Assembly: GCA_964449375.1 (NCBI GenBank)
Contig: CAYVAS010000003.1
Location: 1 to 64,000, forward strand
Origin: JAFDWI01 sp964449375
Lineage (GTDB): Bacteria; Actinomycetota; Acidimicrobiia; Acidimicrobiales; Iamiaceae
Direction of reading: 5' to 3'
DNA: 64,000 nucleotides
Shown here: positions 45,761-52,958 of the stretch, piece by piece
Layout: every line of letters starts with the position of its first letter
How positions within the stretch are numbered: the first letter of the stretch is position 1
Position numbers and translations under genes: made by a program
The notes under the pieces: model-generated
Seen by the model: the letters and a program-made list of their open reading frames with translations, nothing else
Database searches by the model: none
What the model was told of the DNA's origin: nothing

Positions 45761-46456
45761 TCAGGTTTCGGCGATGCGCACGCAGCAGTAGCCGGGTTCG
45801 GGCGCCAGCCTGGCGCTGAGGTCCCCATCGGCCTGCAGGCCCTCGATGACCCCGGTGAGCAGCTCGCGGTTCATGGTGCACACCAGGTCCCGGTGTTCGG
45901 TCACCAGTCGGTGGAACGGACAGTTCTCCAGAGCGATCTCGTCTCCGGCATCCGAGGTGGGCTCATAGCCGTGACGGGCCAGGACCTCCCGGACAGCGGT
46001 TCGGTCGTCACCGGCCGGCCGGTCCCCCGCTTCCTGCGCGATGCGCACCCCGGCGGCACGTGCGGCGACGCTGACGCACGCCGCGATCGGCGCACCGGTA
46101 CGTTCGGCCTCGGCGACCGCGGACGCGAGTACCGACCCGGCCAGATCGTAGCGGCGCTCGGGCACCGAGGCGGACACCTCGGTCGCCGTGGGCCGGTAGA
46201 GCTTCGCCGGACGGCCCGCCCCGGGGCCGCTGCGCCCGGTGGTCCGCCGGAAGCTGACCTCGACCACCCCGGTCTCCACCAGCTTGTCCAGGTGGAAGGC
46301 CGCGACCGACCGGGGCAGCCCCAGCGCCGCGGATGCCTCGTCCCGGCTCACCCAGTCGTCGCGCTCGGCCAGCAGGCGGTACAGCTCACGTCGCAGGGGT
46401 TGATCCAGCGCGGCGATGCCGCTGATGCGCCGGTCCAGGTCGTCGGGGGCGGTCAT
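45761..46456 (-). CDS. HTH transcriptional regulator with C-terminal cysteine cluster (SufR-like layout)
   Basis: An N-terminal winged helix of the ArsR/DeoR-like type (RRELYRLLAERDDWVSRDEA, LGLPRSVAAFHLDKL) is followed by a ~130-residue sensor domain. Its cysteines are at NCPFHR, DLVCTMN and GYCCVRI. The spacing and the CPFH...C...CC layout recall SufR-type Fe-S regulators, so redox, iron-sulfur or nitric oxide sensing is a reasonable guess, not proven. It is divergent from the DoxX-like gene across an unusually AT-rich 88-bp spacer and probably controls it and itself. Confidence 0.8.
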   Translation of the reverse strand: MTAPDDLDRRISGIAALDQPLRRELYRLLAERDDWVSRDEASAALGLPRSVAAFHLDKLVETGVVEVSFRRTTGRSGPGAGRPAKLYRPTATEVSASVPERRYDLAGSVLASAVAEAERTGAPIAACVSVAARAAGVRIAQEAGDRPAGDDRTAVREVLARHGYEPTSDAGDEIALENCPFHRLVTEHRDLVCTMNRELLTGVIEGLQADGDLSARLAPEPGYCCVRIAET

Positions 46457-46481
46457 GGACCCAGTCTAAAACAGAAACTCA

Positions 46482-46532
46482 TTGACACAACAGTGCGCTG
46501 CTCTCTATCGTCAATCATCATCATCTATAGAG
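46482..46532 (+). promoter_or_regulatory. Divergent promoter/operator between HTH regulator and DoxX-like gene
   Basis: TTGACA at 46482-46487 is a perfect -35 box, with CTATCG/TATCGT 17-18 bp later as a weak -10 for the DoxX-like gene. A six-base inverted repeat CTCTAT (46503-46508) and ATAGAG (46527-46532) spans the expected transcription start and could be the operator. The stretch is strikingly AT-rich for this genome. Regulation by the adjacent HTH protein is inferred from the divergent layout. Confidence 0.45.
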
Positions 46533-46544
46533 GAGCTGCCCTCC

Positions 46545-46970
46545 ATGTCCACCACGACCGCTGCACGCACCGCCCCGACCTCCCGTCTCGACGACCCCGC
46601 TTTCCAGGCCTTCACCCTGTTGCGCATCGGGTTCACCGTCGCCCCGATCCTCTTCGGCCTCGACAAGTTCCTCGACTGGCTCGTCAACTGGGAGATCTAC
46701 CTGGCACCCCAACTCGACGACCTGATCCCCGGCAGCGCCAACGACGCCATGCTCATCGTCGGCGTCGTCGAGATCGTCGCCGGACTCGTCGTCGCCATCC
46801 GTCCCCGCTTCGGCGGAATCCTGGTGGCCGCCTGGCTCGCCGGCATCATCGTGTCCCTGCTGCTACTGGGCGACCACTACGACATCGCCCTTCGGGACTT
46901 CGGACTGCTGCTCGGCGCGGTGACCCTCGCTCGTCTGGCCACGCTCTTCGACGGTCGCACCGCCCACTGA
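46545..46970 (+). CDS. DoxX-like small integral membrane protein
   Basis: This protein of 141 residues has four hydrophobic helices; FTLLRIGFTVAPILFGLDKF begins the first and GVVEIVAGLVVAI forms another. The layout fits the DoxX/SURF4-like group of redox-linked membrane proteins; exact function is unknown. ATG 46545 has an AGGAG ribosome site. Its last 108 bp overlap the convergent P-type ATPase gene's tail. Confidence 0.72.
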   Translation: MSTTTAARTAPTSRLDDPAFQAFTLLRIGFTVAPILFGLDKFLDWLVNWEIYLAPQLDDLIPGSANDAMLIVGVVEIVAGLVVAIRPRFGGILVAAWLAGIIVSLLLLGDHYDIALRDFGLLLGAVTLARLATLFDGRTAH

Positions 46971-48839
46971 CCCCCGGGGGCGACGACGCAGCAGCCGCAT
47001 GGCGTTGGCGATGACGGCCAGCACCGAGGCCTGGTGCACCAGCATGCCGATCGCCATGGTGACCCCTCCGAAGAGCACACCGGCGAGCAGCAGCGACACC
47101 GTGGCCAGAGCGATCACGACGTTCTGACGCATGTTGGCGACGGTCCGCTTGGCCAGCGCGATCGCCTCGGGCAGGTCGAGCAGGTCGTCTCCCATGAGGG
47201 CGATGTCCGCGGTCTCCACCGCGACCGCGGACCCGGCTGCTCCCATGGCCACCCCGATGTCGGCGGTGGCCAGCGCAGGGGCGTCGTTGACGCCGTCGCC
47301 GACCATGGCCACAGTGCGGCCCGCGGCCTGCAGGGCGGCGACCCGGTCGAGTTTGCCCTCTGGCAACAACCCGGCGCCGACCTCGTCGATGCCGGTCCGC
47401 TCGGCGATCGCGCGGGCCACTGGCTCCACATCTCCGGTGAGCATGAGCACCTCGTCGACTCCGACCGCGTGCACGCGCCGAACCATCTCGGCGGCGTCGG
47501 GGCGCAGGGTGTCGGCGACGGCAAGCACCCCGACGGCCGCGTCGTCGACCGCGACCACCATGGGCGTCTGACCTTCCGATGCCAGCCCGGCGGCGACACG
47601 ACGGGCCGCGTCGAGGTCGGCGATGCCGTGTTGTTCGACCAGTGCGAGGTTGCCCACGAGCACGCGTGTGCCGTCCAGACGGGCCACGATCCCCTTTCCG
47701 GCGACCGGTTCGGTGGCATCGGGCATGCGCACGGGCGCCACCCCCGCCTCGGCAGCCGCTTCCAGGATCGGACGCGCGAGGGGGTGCTCGGAACCGGCCT
47801 CGGCCAGTGCCGCCCACTCCAGCACCTCGTCGGCGTCGCGGGTCGGATCCAGCGCCACCACACGGGTCAGCGCGGGGCGGCCCTCGGTGAGTGTGCCGGT
47901 CTTGTCAAGCGCGACCGTGTCGATCCGCGCCGCGGTCTCGAGGAACTCGCCACCCTTGATCAGGATGCCGTCACGGGCGGCGCGGCCGATTCCCGCCACG
48001 ATCGACACCGGAATCGAGATCACCAGCGCGCCGGGGCAGCCGATCACCAGCAGCGTGAGGCCCAGCACCACGTTGCCGGTGAGCAGCCCCACGGCCAGCG
48101 CGCCGATCATGATCGCCGGCGTGTACCAGGCCGAGAAGCGGTCCATGAACTGCGCCGCGCGGGCCTTGGCGTCCTGGGCCTCCTCGACGCGGTGGATGAT
48201 ACGAGCCAGGGTGGTGTCGGCGCCCACCCCGGTGGCCCGCACCTGCAGGAACCCGCCGTGGGACACCGTGCCGGCGAACACGCGGTCCCCCGGGCTCTTC
48301 TCCACCGGGATCGACTCGCCGGTGATCGAGGCCTCGTCCAGGGCGCCGGCGCCGGCCACGACCTCACCGTCGACGGGAACCTTCGCACCGTTCTTGACCA
48401 GCACGATCTCGCCGGGCTGCACTTCGGCGGCGCCGACTTCGACCTGCTCGGAACCGCGGAGCACCACGGCAACATCGGGCGCCACCGCGACGAGCTCGGC
48501 CAGGGCCGAGCGGGTCCGGTTCAAGGTGGCGACCTCTAGGGCGTGGCCCACGGCGAACAGGAACGTGACCGCGGCGGCCTCCCAGTACTCGCCGATGATG
48601 ACCGCACCGATGGCGGCGACGCTCACCAGCAGGTCGATGCCGAGCGTGCGAACCTGCAGCGCGCGGACCGCGTTGCGCACGATGCCGGCACCGGCGACCA
48701 CCGCCGCCGCCACCATGCCGATCGCGCCGATTCCGGGCCGGTCGAAGCCGTGTTCGGCGACCAGCGCGACGACGATGAACAGTCCGGCCAGCGCGGGGAC
48801 GCCCCACCGCTGTCGGAGCTGCTGCAGGTTCTGGTTCAT
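46863..48839 (-). CDS. P1B-type heavy-metal ATPase with CPG motif and no N-terminal HMA domain
   Basis: This metal-transporting P-type ATPase has ~658 residues. TM segments precede the actuator motif TGES. Then come VIGCPGALVIS in the metal-site helix (CPG instead of the usual CPC), the phosphorylation site DKTGTLT, GSEHPLARP and the hinge MVGDGVNDAPAL. No CxxC metal-binding domain is attached; a separate HMA protein is encoded 102 bp upstream. The last ~40 residues (after RLLRRRPRG) mirror the DoxX-like gene and are probably an unstructured tail. ATG 48839 has a GAGAGGAAACC site; ATG 48854 is less likely. The transported metal cannot be inferred from CPG alone. Confidence 0.88.
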   Translation of the reverse strand: MNQNLQQLRQRWGVPALAGLFIVVALVAEHGFDRPGIGAIGMVAAAVVAGAGIVRNAVRALQVRTLGIDLLVSVAAIGAVIIGEYWEAAAVTFLFAVGHALEVATLNRTRSALAELVAVAPDVAVVLRGSEQVEVGAAEVQPGEIVLVKNGAKVPVDGEVVAGAGALDEASITGESIPVEKSPGDRVFAGTVSHGGFLQVRATGVGADTTLARIIHRVEEAQDAKARAAQFMDRFSAWYTPAIMIGALAVGLLTGNVVLGLTLLVIGCPGALVISIPVSIVAGIGRAARDGILIKGGEFLETAARIDTVALDKTGTLTEGRPALTRVVALDPTRDADEVLEWAALAEAGSEHPLARPILEAAAEAGVAPVRMPDATEPVAGKGIVARLDGTRVLVGNLALVEQHGIADLDAARRVAAGLASEGQTPMVVAVDDAAVGVLAVADTLRPDAAEMVRRVHAVGVDEVLMLTGDVEPVARAIAERTGIDEVGAGLLPEGKLDRVAALQAAGRTVAMVGDGVNDAPALATADIGVAMGAAGSAVAVETADIALMGDDLLDLPEAIALAKRTVANMRQNVVIALATVSLLLAGVLFGGVTMAIGMLVHQASVLAVIANAMRLLRRRPRGSVGGATVEERGQTSEGHRAEQQSEVPKGDVVVVAQ

Positions 48840-48941
48840 GGTTTCCTCTCTCACGTTGTGCTTCGACGATCAGAGGCCGAGCGCCACGAGCGGTGCTCGC
48901 GGCGCTCGGCCGACGGTTGCATCCCGGATGGCGGGTCGGCC

Positions 48942-49184
48942 TCAGAAGGCCGACGGTCGGGCGGCGTAGCCCGCCTTGGCGACCGCGGCCACCAGGTCAT
49001 CGACGGTGGCCACGGTCGGGTCGTGGTCGACCTCGATGCGGGCGCTGGCGAAGTGCACCTTCACGGCGTCCACACCTTCCAGGCGGCCGACCTGCTTTTC
49101 GATCTTGGCCACGCACGACGGGCACGAGAATCCTTCGGCCCGCAGGGTGGTCCGGGTGGTGGTGGGGGCGGTGGTGACCGACAT
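48942..49184 (-). CDS. Heavy-metal-associated (HMA) domain protein / metallochaperone
   Basis: This 80-residue HMA ferredoxin-like fold has the metal-binding loop GFSCPSCVAKIEKQV (CxxC) and a normal beta-alpha-beta continuation VKVHFASARIEVDHDP. It most likely delivers a soft metal such as Cu(I), Zn or Cd to the adjacent ATPase, replacing the missing fused domain. ATG 49184 is preceded by AAGAGGAG at ideal spacing; the longer frame (49226) is unlikely. It and the ATPase probably form one transcript. Confidence 0.88.
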   Translation of the reverse strand: MSVTTAPTTTRTTLRAEGFSCPSCVAKIEKQVGRLEGVDAVKVHFASARIEVDHDPTVATVDDLVAAVAKAGYAARPSAF

Positions 49185-49224
49185 GATCTGCTCCTCTTTC
49201 TCGGTGGTTTCGTTGTCGATCCTC

Positions 49225-49292
49225 ACCGTAGAAAGCCGCCGGAGGGGCGACCATGACCTGGGTCAATCAGCCGCGGAAGGTGACCAGAGTCA
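49225..49292 (-). promoter_or_regulatory. Candidate Crp/Fnr-controlled promoter: two TGAC-N4-GTCA sites and a -10
   Basis: Two inverted repeats occur upstream of the HMA gene: TGAC-CTGG-GTCA at 49254-49265 and TGAC-CAGA-GTCA at 49281-49292, 27 bp apart. Read on the minus strand, TACGGT (49230 down to 49225) fits a -10 hexamer. The start would then be at 49218, which puts the near site at -41.5, the classic class II activator position, and the far site at -68.5. The far site overlaps the stop codon of the crp/fnr-like gene. Confidence 0.5.
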
Positions 49293-50063
49293 CTCGGCGC
49301 GCCCGTCTGCGAGCGCTCTCAGCGCGGCGGAATCCCGCAGCGCGATCCACCGACGGCCCGAATCGATCAGGCCCGCCCGCTTCCAGGAGCTCAACTGTCG
49401 ACTCACCGACTCGGTGGCCGCGCCGGCCATCGACGCGAGGTCCTCGCGGTTGAGCGGGACGTCGATGAGCACCCCGTCCTCCCAGTCACGTCCCACCTTG
49501 TCGGCCAACAGCAACAACATGCCCGCGAGCCGGCGGGGCAGCGACGCACCGGCGAGCAGGTGCACGGTGTGGCGGGAGCGGCTCAGACGCTGGGCGACCC
49601 CGGCCAGCGTGGCCCGGGCCACCGCGGGAAAGTCGTCCATGATCCGGTCGAACACCTCGGCGTCCAGGCCCAGCAGGCAGGTGGGGGTCAGTGCCCAGGC
49701 GCTGTCGGTGTGGCGCTCTTCGCCCAAGGCGGGCACCGCGCCCAGCGGATCGCCGGGCCCGCACAGGTCGAGCACCGTCTCCTGACCGTCGGCGCTGGGC
49801 ATCACGAGTTTCACGGCGCCGCTGGCGACCACGTAGATCCGGGTCGCCGGAGTACCCGCGTGGTAGACCGCCTCACCGGCGACGAACCCCTGGACCCGGC
49901 AACGTCGATCGACCTCGGCGAGTTCGTCGGGGGCCAGGTCGGCGAACAGCGGGGCACGGCCCAGCATCTGGCGCCGCACGTCCGGGGTGCACATGTGGGG
50001 CTGCGCGCTCGGATGCGACAGTGGAATCCGGCGGCGTTCCGCGGGTGGGTCGGTGGCGGTCAT
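49290..50063 (-). CDS. Crp/Fnr family transcriptional regulator
   Basis: This 257-residue regulator has a cyclic-nucleotide-binding-fold beta roll (FVAGEAVYHAGTPATRIYVVASGAVKLV), a dimerisation helix and a C-terminal winged HTH (LNREDLASMAGAATESVSRQLSSWK). In the recognition helix, E-S-V-S-R matches the E-xx-SR pattern of FNR rather than the R-E-xx-x-R of CRP. Several cysteines are scattered but do not form an obvious FNR-type N-terminal cluster. It lies directly upstream of the HMA/ATPase genes on the same strand, with matching palindromes between them, so it is their likely regulator. Confidence 0.87.
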   Translation of the reverse strand: MTATDPPAERRRIPLSHPSAQPHMCTPDVRRQMLGRAPLFADLAPDELAEVDRRCRVQGFVAGEAVYHAGTPATRIYVVASGAVKLVMPSADGQETVLDLCGPGDPLGAVPALGEERHTDSAWALTPTCLLGLDAEVFDRIMDDFPAVARATLAGVAQRLSRSRHTVHLLAGASLPRRLAGMLLLLADKVGRDWEDGVLIDVPLNREDLASMAGAATESVSRQLSSWKRAGLIDSGRRWIALRDSAALRALADGRAE

Positions 50064-50241
50064 GTCAGATCGAGCGGGCCGGGGTGAGCCATTGAACGGC
50101 CCAGCCTAGGGAGCCGCCGAGGGCAGGGTGCTGTGCGTGTTCGGCCCTTGGCGATCCCCCCGCCCGAGGCGGGCGGCGGTCGTGGTCCTCGTCGGCGGCG
50201 CGATGGCGCTGGCCCGCCGCCGGGGGTGACCGGAGCCGGCC

Positions 50242-50934
50242 TCAGCGACCCGGGGGACGGTCCCCTGCGGACACGTCACGGAGGCGGTTGGTGAGGGTGG
50301 TCACGGGCCGTTCCAGCAGCAGCGTCGCGCCGATCACGATCGCCACGGCGAGCAGCATCCCGGTGAGCACGTCGTGGGGATAGTGCACGCCGATGAGCAC
50401 GCGGGAGGCACCCACGCCGAGAGCGAGGGGAACCGCCCACCACGCCGACCGCGGTGACCACAACACCAGCGCGGTCGCCAGGGCCGCCGCGATGGCCGAG
50501 TGGTTGCTTGGCAGGGACCAGTCGGTGGCCCCCGGGCAGTCCGCAACGGTCGTGCCCGCGGGCAGGCTCAGGCAGGGGCGGGGCTCTGCCAACGCGATCT
50601 TGAGGGCCTCACTGATGACGTAGGCCATCATGACGCCGATGACGGCGGCCCCGATGCGGGCCAGTCCGGCGGGATGGCGACGTTGGCGCCAGACCGTCCA
50701 GACCGCGGCGACGGCAAGCAGCACCAGCCCGAGTTCGCTGAGCAACTCGAGGCCGCTGCCGACCCAGTCGGGCGCCGCTGCCACGTTGGTGATCGCCCGG
50801 TCGTAGACCGAGCGGCTGGACGGCACGGGCAGTCCCCGTGACGCGGCGGCGCCCACCACGAGCAACGCGCCCGTCGTCGCGGCGATCCAACCGATGATGG
50901 GGGCTCGACGGGGAACGGGGTCGTGCGGCCGCAT
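50242..50934 (-). CDS. PAP2 family phosphatase
   Basis: This membrane phosphatase of the PAP2 superfamily has 230 residues and five to six TM helices. All three active-site motifs are seen: KIALAEPRP (KxxxxxxRP), LPSNHS (PSxH) and SRVLIGVHYPHD (SRxxxxxHxxxD). It is likely to dephosphorylate polyprenyl or lipid phosphates outside the membrane. ATG 50934 is used. 50064-50241 upstream of its stop holds no supported gene. Confidence 0.9.
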   Translation of the reverse strand: MRPHDPVPRRAPIIGWIAATTGALLVVGAAASRGLPVPSSRSVYDRAITNVAAAPDWVGSGLELLSELGLVLLAVAAVWTVWRQRRHPAGLARIGAAVIGVMMAYVISEALKIALAEPRPCLSLPAGTTVADCPGATDWSLPSNHSAIAAALATALVLWSPRSAWWAVPLALGVGASRVLIGVHYPHDVLTGMLLAVAIVIGATLLLERPVTTLTNRLRDVSAGDRPPGR

Positions 50935-51012
50935 GGGTGGGCTCCGGGACGCTGGGCGGACCGATCGACGCGACGATCGGCGCGGGTGCGCAATCTTTGC
51001 CGTTCCGAGCGG

Positions 51013-51363
51013 TCACGGCGCCATCGAACCGGTCAGCGATGCCGGATGGTGACGCTGGTGACCGGTCGGGGTCCGCAGGCCGTACCCGGCCGCCCGATCG
51101 AAGAGCACGTGGGCCAACCAGGCAGCTCCGGCGACCGCGACCAACTCGGCGCCGAAGGCGAGACCGAGCGCCGTGGTCAGCAGCGGCAGGGTCATGTGGT
51201 GCACCAGGTTGTAGGCGGGAACCGCCCGAGGCGCCAGCACACCAGGTTCGGCGGCGTCCGTGAATCCTCCGAGGAGTGTCAGGTCGGGTGCCATGGCAGC
51301 GGCGACGAGCACGGCGATGCCGAGGCCGCCGTGGTCGAGGGCCGTCACCAGCGCGGCGTGCAC
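51013..51363 (-). pseudogene. DUF4260 family membrane protein, 5'-truncated
   Basis: The readable part (PDLTLLGGF, PAYNLVHHMTLPLL, WLAHVLFDRAAGYGLRTPTGHQR) is the DUF4260 family almost to its C terminus. The first ~15-20 residues that normally precede ALVTALDHGG are missing. The frame instead runs back into the opposite-strand tetR-like sequence. A GTG on the minus strand at 51363-51361 could still start a shortened protein, but no ribosome site is visible. It is paired head to head with an equally truncated TetR gene. Confidence 0.7.
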
Positions 51364-51855
51364 AAGACCACCGTGTACCGGCGGTGGCCCACCATCGTCG
51401 AACTGGTGGCCGACGCGACGCGGGCGTGGAGCGAGGCCCGGATTCCGATTTCCGACACCGGCGACCTCGTCGGCGATCTCACCGAGCTCGCCCGGGCCGT
51501 GAGCGCCAACCTGTCCTCGACCGTCGGCGAACGTGGCACCCGCCATCTGGTCGCCGCCGGCGCCGGTGCACCAGAGGTGGCCGCAGGCACCCATGAGTTC
51601 TGGGCGCACCGGTTGAGCTTGGCCCGGGTCGTCGTCGAACGGGCCGTCGAGCGGGGCGAGCTCCTCGGCGATGTGGACACCAACCTGCTGATCGAGACAC
51701 TGATCGGCCCGTTGTTCGTCCGCCTCCTGCTGACCGGTGAGCCGCTCGAAGATGCCGTCGCCGAAGCGGTCGCGATCCGGGTGGCAATCGGGTTCGCGGC
51801 GCACCACGGTTCAGCGCACGCGCCTAGTGGCACCGCCACCGATCCGGGGTCCTGA
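51358..51855 (+). pseudogene. TetR family regulator, 5'-truncated
   Basis: The gene begins inside the DNA-recognition helix (GVHKTTVYRRWPTIVELVADA), and a typical TetR C-terminal ligand/dimerisation domain follows for ~150 residues. Helices 1 and 2 of the HTH (about 35-40 residues) are absent. Upstream codons in this frame are the reverse of the DUF4260 gene. GTG 51358 could initiate, but the product could not bind DNA normally. The break point with DUF4260 lies within about 51340-51363. Confidence 0.72.
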
Positions 51856-52035
51856 TCGCGCCTTCCGGCTTCGACGGCCGGGTCCGCCTTCGTCGTGCCT
51901 GCGAGGCGTGGTTGGGTCTCGGTGTCTACCGACCGTCGTTGCTCGGCCAGCGCTGGGCCACCCACGCGTCGAGCACGGAATCGTGGCCCCGGCGCGCTAG
52001 CATCGTGCGTCTGGCCGGATCGTTCCGGCTGCCAC

Positions 52036-52120
52036 GTCGGAGTGGCGGAATTGGCAGACGCGCCAGCTTGAGGGGCTGGTGCCCGTTAAGGGCGTGGGGG
52101 TTCAAGTCCCCCCTCCGACA
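52036..52120 (+). tRNA. tRNA-Leu (anticodon GAG)
   Basis: This is a class II tRNA with a long variable arm. The acceptor GTCGGAG pairs with CTCCGAC, the D arm is TGGCGGAATTGGCAGACG, the anticodon stem CCAGC/GCTGG encloses TTGAGGG giving GAG, the variable arm is TGCCCGTTAAGGGCG, and the T arm is GGGGGTTCAAGTCCCCC. Unlike the other two tRNAs here, CCA is encoded (52121-52123). It marks the left edge of a lower-GC array of orphan genes. Confidence 0.96.
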
Positions 52121-52222
52121 CCATCTGGCCAGGGCAAACGCCCTGGTCAGCACAGTTTTTCGGCAGCAGTCGAGCGGGGCGATGACTTGTGGAACAGGTA
52201 TGAGAGCTCCAAACTCGTAGGG

Positions 52223-52774
52223 ATGCGGGAGGTCGGGCTGCGAAGCATGCGCCTTGCTACCCCTGCGCCCTCGGGATGGAAGTCGGCGGCCTTCTGGCTC
52301 GAGTTCTCCGAGGGTGAGGCCAGGGTGTACCTCTCCGAGGACAACCGTACGGTGCGCGTCGAAGGGCCCGGTTCCGCCGACCTCGAGGTCGCATTCCCGC
52401 TCTGGCTGGGAGTCGGGCTCGGCGCTCGTCGCTCACCCGCTGAGCAGGAGGTTCGTGACGGCGTCGTCGGAGAGGTAGATGGCCACCGGCTGGTCGTCGC
52501 CATGCCGAACCGAGGCCTACGCCGCCGCGACAGGCGGCTGTCGATCACCGTCGACGAGCGGTCGTACTCCTATGAGGCATGTGGTATCTGGATGAGTGGA
52601 CGAACCCACCTGATCCGAGAGCCCCGAGGTGACGAGGTGTACTGGACCACGTCCCTTCCCGATCGCTCCCTGGTCGCCGACGACGCCGACGCGATCGAAC
52701 GGGCACTGGTGGCGATGCTGGTGGGGACGGGTGCGAAGGCCCGGGTGGTCATCAACCCCGTCGACTACATCTGA
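52223..52774 (+). CDS. Orphan protein A of the tRNA-Leu island (paralogue of 52958-53515)
   Basis: This protein of 183 residues has no recognised family. The C-terminal third (SLVADDADAIERALVAMLVGTGAKARVV) aligns in pattern with SRNRLRVRSDADALRTAAITMLLAIGVEARV of the gene at 52958, so the two are distant paralogues. The middle carries GHRLVVAMPNRGLRRRDRR, which recurs almost identically in a broken copy at 55434. No signal peptide or TM is seen, so it is probably cytosolic. ATG 52223 is used; ATG 52247 is an alternative and neither has a strong ribosome site. GC is clearly lower than the flanks (58% over 52141-52200 by hand count). An immunity role is inferred only from its neighbours. Confidence 0.6.
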   Translation: MREVGLRSMRLATPAPSGWKSAAFWLEFSEGEARVYLSEDNRTVRVEGPGSADLEVAFPLWLGVGLGARRSPAEQEVRDGVVGEVDGHRLVVAMPNRGLRRRDRRLSITVDERSYSYEACGIWMSGRTHLIREPRGDEVYWTTSLPDRSLVADDADAIERALVAMLVGTGAKARVVINPVDYI

Positions 52775-52824
52775 GCGGGTGCCTGAGGGATGGCGAAGCT
52801 CCGGACCGGTATGAACATCACCCT

Positions 52825-52958
52825 ATGAAGGCGTTCGGTGTGAAGACCGTGAAGGAGCTGAACCTGCACGGTCGCCAGGTCGGTACGTCCGTGAGGCGTT
52901 GCACTTGTTCGATCACGAGTTCCCCGGTGGCACTGACGGAGACGCGCCGGAGCGCTGA
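52825..52958 (+). pseudogene. CdiI-like immunity gene remnant with internal deletion
   Basis: This stretch matches the intact gene at 53706 in two blocks. 52825-52890 corresponds to 53940-54005 (MKAFGVKTVKELNLHG), then jumps to 54139 onward (REALHLFDHEFPG). 133 nt are missing between the blocks, which shifts the frame. In its second frame it ends with a TGA that overlaps the ATG of the next gene (TGATG at 52956-52960). It is therefore a decayed single-domain CdiI-like gene that was once translationally coupled to gene B. Confidence 0.7.

Noticed and set aside
46488..46500. A further TGAC-N4-GTCA site at the DoxX-like promoter
   Set aside because: Only one half-site (TTGAC) is present; the second half reads CAGTG, so it is treated as the -35 box.
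50128..50229. 33-residue plus-strand ORF (GTG start) with one possible TM segment between crp/fnr and PAP2 genes
   Set aside because: Short, GC-driven, with only a weak GAGGG upstream; no conservation evidence available, so not called.
50923..51357. Upstream part of the long plus-strand frame joined to the TetR C-terminal domain as one 310-residue protein
   Set aside because: This part is the reverse complement of the DUF4260 gene and has no TetR features; the fusion frame is accidental.
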